Below, in pieces: positions 61,716 to 64,000 of a stretch of 64,000 nucleotides of DNA. The stretch covers positions 39,768 to 103,767 of the forward strand of contig JAJNNX010000083.1 of NCBI GenBank assembly GCA_023159155.1, in the 5' to 3' direction. Numbering within the stretch: position 1 is the first letter of the stretch; the number at the start of each line of letters is the position of its first letter. The position numbers and the translations under genes are program-made. Source of the DNA: Ustulina deusta (lineage: Eukaryota > Ascomycota > Sordariomycetes > Xylariales > Xylariaceae). The notes beneath the pieces are model-generated. The model was not told where the DNA came from, did no database searches, and was given only the letters and a program-made list of their open reading frames with translations.

Positions 61716-61942
61716 AAGAGTTTGTTACAACTCCTAAACCCATGTGAACTTACCTTCTGTTGCCTCGGCAGGCAGGTCGCATCTTGCTACCCTGTAGGAC
61801 CCTATCCTATAGTACCTTACAGGGGAAGGTACTACCCGGAGAGACCTACCCGGTAGAGAGATGCGGTGCCACCTGCCGGTGGACTGAAAACAAATTCTGT
61901 TTAGTAAATGGTATTCTGAATCATTATATGGAAATTAAGTTA
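61716..61942 (+). other. ITS1
   Basis: 227 nt between 18S and 5.8S. It carries a hairpin insert (GCATCTTGCTACCCTGTAGG ... CTACCCGGTAGAGAGATGC) inside a CACCTGCCGG/GGCAGGCAGGT stem. Such CCCTGTAGG/CCCGGTAG inserts are, from memory, characteristic of Xylariales. Confidence 0.9.
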
Positions 61943-62100
61943 AAACTTTCAACAACGGATCTCTTGGTTCTGGCATCGATGAAGAACGCAGCGAAATGCG
62001 ATAAGTAATGTGAATTGCAGAATTTAGTGAATCATCGAATCTTTGAACGCACATTGCGCCCATTAGTATTCTAGTGGGCATGCCTGTTCGAGCGTCATTT
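61943..62100 (+). rRNA. 5.8S ribosomal RNA
   Basis: About 158 nt from AAACTTTCAACAACGGATCT to GAGCGTCATTT. Contains the conserved GATGAAGAACGCAGCGAAAT and GAATCATCGAATCTTTGAAC. The 3' end is set to within a few bases. Confidence 0.95.
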
Positions 62101-62272
62101 CAACCCTTAAGCCTCTGTTGCTTAGTGTTGGGAGCCTACCGCATTCTTTGCTGTAGCTCCTTAAAGTTAGTGGCGGAGTCGGTTCACACTCTAGGCGTAG
62201 TAAAGATTTTATTCTCGCCTGTAGAGATGAGCCGGTCCCCTGCCGTAAAACACCCCCCTATTTTTTATAAGG
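62101..62272 (+). other. ITS2
   Basis: About 170 nt. It starts in CAACCCTTAAGCC and includes TTAGTGTTGGGAGCC and GTGGCGGAGTCGG, the usual conserved parts of sordariomycete ITS2. It ends before TTGACCTCGG of 28S. Confidence 0.9.
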
Positions 62273-62306
62273 TTGACCTCGGATCAGGTAGGAATACCCG
62301 CTGAAC

Positions 62307-62338
<32 letters not shown>

Positions 62339-64000
62339 CAACAGGGATTGCCCTAGTAACGGCGAGTGAAGCGGCAACAGCTCAAATTTGAAATCTGGCC
62401 TTCGGGTCCGAGTTGTAATTTGCAGAGGATGCTTTTGGCGCGGTGCCTTCCGAGTTCCCTGGAATGGGACGCCTTAGAGGGTGAGAGCCCCGTACGGTTG
62501 GACACTAAGCCTCTGTAAAGCTCCTTCGACGAGTCGAGTAGTTTGGGAATGCTGCTCTAAATGGGAGGTAAATTTCTTCTAAAGCTAAATATTGGCCAGA
62601 GACCGATAGCGCACAAGTAGAGTGATCGAAAGATGAAAAGCACTTTGAAAAGAGGGTTAAATAGCACGTGAAATTGTTGAAAGGGAAGCGTTTTGCGACC
62701 AGACCTTTTCCTGGCGATCATCCGGTGTCTCACCGGTGCACTTCGCCAGGTTGAGGCCAGCATCGGTTTTCGTAGGGGGATAAAAGCCTGAGGAACGTAG
62801 CTCCCTCGGGAGTGTTATAGCCCCTCGCATAATACCTTTACGGGGACCGAGGACCGCGCCTTCGGGCAAGGATGCTGGCATAATGGTTGTCAACGACCCG
62901 TCTTGAACACGGACCAAGGAGTCGAACATTTGTGCGAGTGTTTGGGTGTTAAACCCTCACGCGTAATGAAAGTGAACGGAGGTGAGAGCCCCTTGCGGGG
63001 TGCATCATCGACCGATCCTGATGTCTTCGGATGGATTTGAGTAAGAGCATAACTGTTCGGACCCGAAAGATGGTGAACTATGCGTGGATAGGGTGAAGCC
63101 AGAGGAAACTCTGGTGGAGGCTCGCAGCGGTTCTGACGTGCAAATCGATCGTCAAATCTGCGCATGGGGGCGAAAGACTTATCGAACCATCTAGTAGCTG
63201 GTTACCGCCGAAGTTTCCCTCAGGATAGCAGTGTTGTTCTTCAGTTTTATGAGGTATAAAGCGAATGATTAGGGACTCGGGGGCGCTTTTTAGCTTCATC
63301 CATTCTCAAACTTTAAATATGTAAGAAGCCCTTGTTACTTAATTGAACGTGGGCATTCGAATGTACCAACACTAGTGGGCCCATTTTTGGTAAGCAGAAC
63401 TGGCGATGCGGGATGAACCGAACGCGGGGTTAAGGTGCCGGAGTGGACGCTCATCAGACACCACAAAAGGTGTTAGCACATTTAGACAATAGGACGGTGG
63501 CCATGGAAGTCGGAATCCGCTAAGGGACTGTGTAACAACTCACCTATCGAATGTGCTAGCCCTGAAAATGGATGGCGCTCAAGCGTCCCACCTATACCTC
63601 GCCCTCAGGGTAGGACCGATGCCCTGAGGAGTAGGCGGCCGTGGTGGGTCCAGTGACGAAGCCTAGGGCGTGAGCCCGGGTTCGAACGGCCTCTAGTGCA
63701 GATCTGGTGGTGAGTTTTACCCACCCAAATTTTTTTTTTTAATTGTTATAATAGCAAATATACTAATATTATTTTCTTTACAGGTAGTAGCAAATACTTC
63801 AATGAGAACTTGAAGGACCGAAGTGGAGAAAGGTTCCATGTGAACAGCGGTTGGACGTGGTTTAGCCGATCCTAAGCCATAGGAAGTTCCGTTTCAAAGT
63901 AGGCACTTGTGCCTCGTGTGGCGAAAGGGAAGCCGGTCAATATTCCGGCGCCTGGATTTGGGTTTTGCGCGGCAACGCAACTGAACGCGGAGACGACGGC
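62273..64000 (+). rRNA. 28S (LSU) ribosomal RNA, 5' part, interrupted by an intron
   Basis: Starts TTGACCTCGGATCAGGTAGG and runs past the window end. D1/D2 landmarks are present (GCATATCAATAAGCGGAGGA, AAGATGAAAAGCACTTTGAA, GACCCGTCTTGAACACGG). Conserved sequence is continuous to GCAGATCTGGTG at 63709, is broken by a 74-bp insert, and resumes GTAGTAGCAAATACTTCAAT at 63784. Confidence 0.96.
63710..63783 (+). other. Spliceosomal-type intron within the 28S rRNA gene
   Basis: The insert starts GTGAGT, has a textbook branch point TACTAAT at 63761-63767, then a pyrimidine-rich tract and TTTCTTTACAG, ending 16 nt after the branch motif. Removing it restores the conserved GGTGGTAGTAGCAAATA of 28S. 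It is A/T-rich with a 12-T run, unlike the rRNA around it. At 74 bp it is far too short for a group I or II intron. Spliceosomal introns in rRNA genes are known in some ascomycetes, notably lichen fungi. I cannot tell from DNA whether it is spliced. Confidence 0.85.

Noticed and set aside
60067..63299. Short frames on both strands of the rRNA genes
   Set aside because: They fall entirely within 18S, 5.8S and 28S sequence and are chance frames.
63710..63783. Group I or group II intron in 28S
   Set aside because: 74 bp is too short for either, while spliceosomal donor, branch point and acceptor are all present.

Overview
The window is nuclear DNA of a filamentous ascomycete. The protein genes carry short introns (47-67 bp) with GTATGT/GTAAGT-type donors and CTAAC-type branch points. 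There is a RID-type cytosine methyltransferase (the RIP enzyme), and two long islands have been reduced to A/T-rich, stop-riddled sequence in the way RIP does. The right end is nuclear rDNA. Its ITS1 (a TACCCTGTAGG-type hairpin insert) and ITS2 resemble what I recall of Xylariales (Xylariaceae/Hypoxylaceae); that placement is from memory, not a search.

Layout. (1) 1-11.5 kb, gene-rich: a partial unrecognised coiled-coil protein (+), convergent with a five-exon SEN1 RNA/DNA helicase gene (-, 2067 aa), then an HhH-GPD base-excision DNA glycosylase gene (-). (2) 11.9-12.9 kb: a belt of small repeats, including a 107-bp MITE-like hairpin. (3) 13.0-20.7 kb: a RIP-type A/T-rich island of unidentified transposon remains. 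(4) 20.7-34.6 kb, gene-sparse normal DNA: a pirin-like bicupin with an N-terminal membrane anchor, tRNA-Gly(GCC), a divergent pectin-degrading pair (GH28 exo-polygalacturonase and CE8 pectin methylesterase), a possible tiny spliced gene, and rid (788 aa, 3 exons). (5) 34.6-54.6 kb: a nest of at least five copies of one Ty3/gypsy chromovirus-like LTR retrotransposon, two inverted and three forward, all RIP-mutated. Gag zinc-knuckle, protease, reverse transcriptase, integrase and chromodomain relics can still be read. (6) 54.6-64.0 kb: rDNA intergenic spacer full of tandem and dispersed repeats, then 18S, ITS1, 5.8S, ITS2 and the 5' part of 28S. The 28S is interrupted by a 74-bp insert with full spliceosomal intron signals.

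How it fits together. Pectin methylesterase removes methyl groups from pectin and exo-polygalacturonase then releases galacturonate, so the divergent pair is a plausible co-regulated unit for plant cell-wall use. The rid product is the expected author of the mutated islands, one of which starts only about 0.8 kb from its stop codon. The rDNA next to the nest shows no RIP-like decay, as known for nucleolus-organiser repeats. The most unusual single item is the spliceosomal-type intron inside the 28S rRNA gene.
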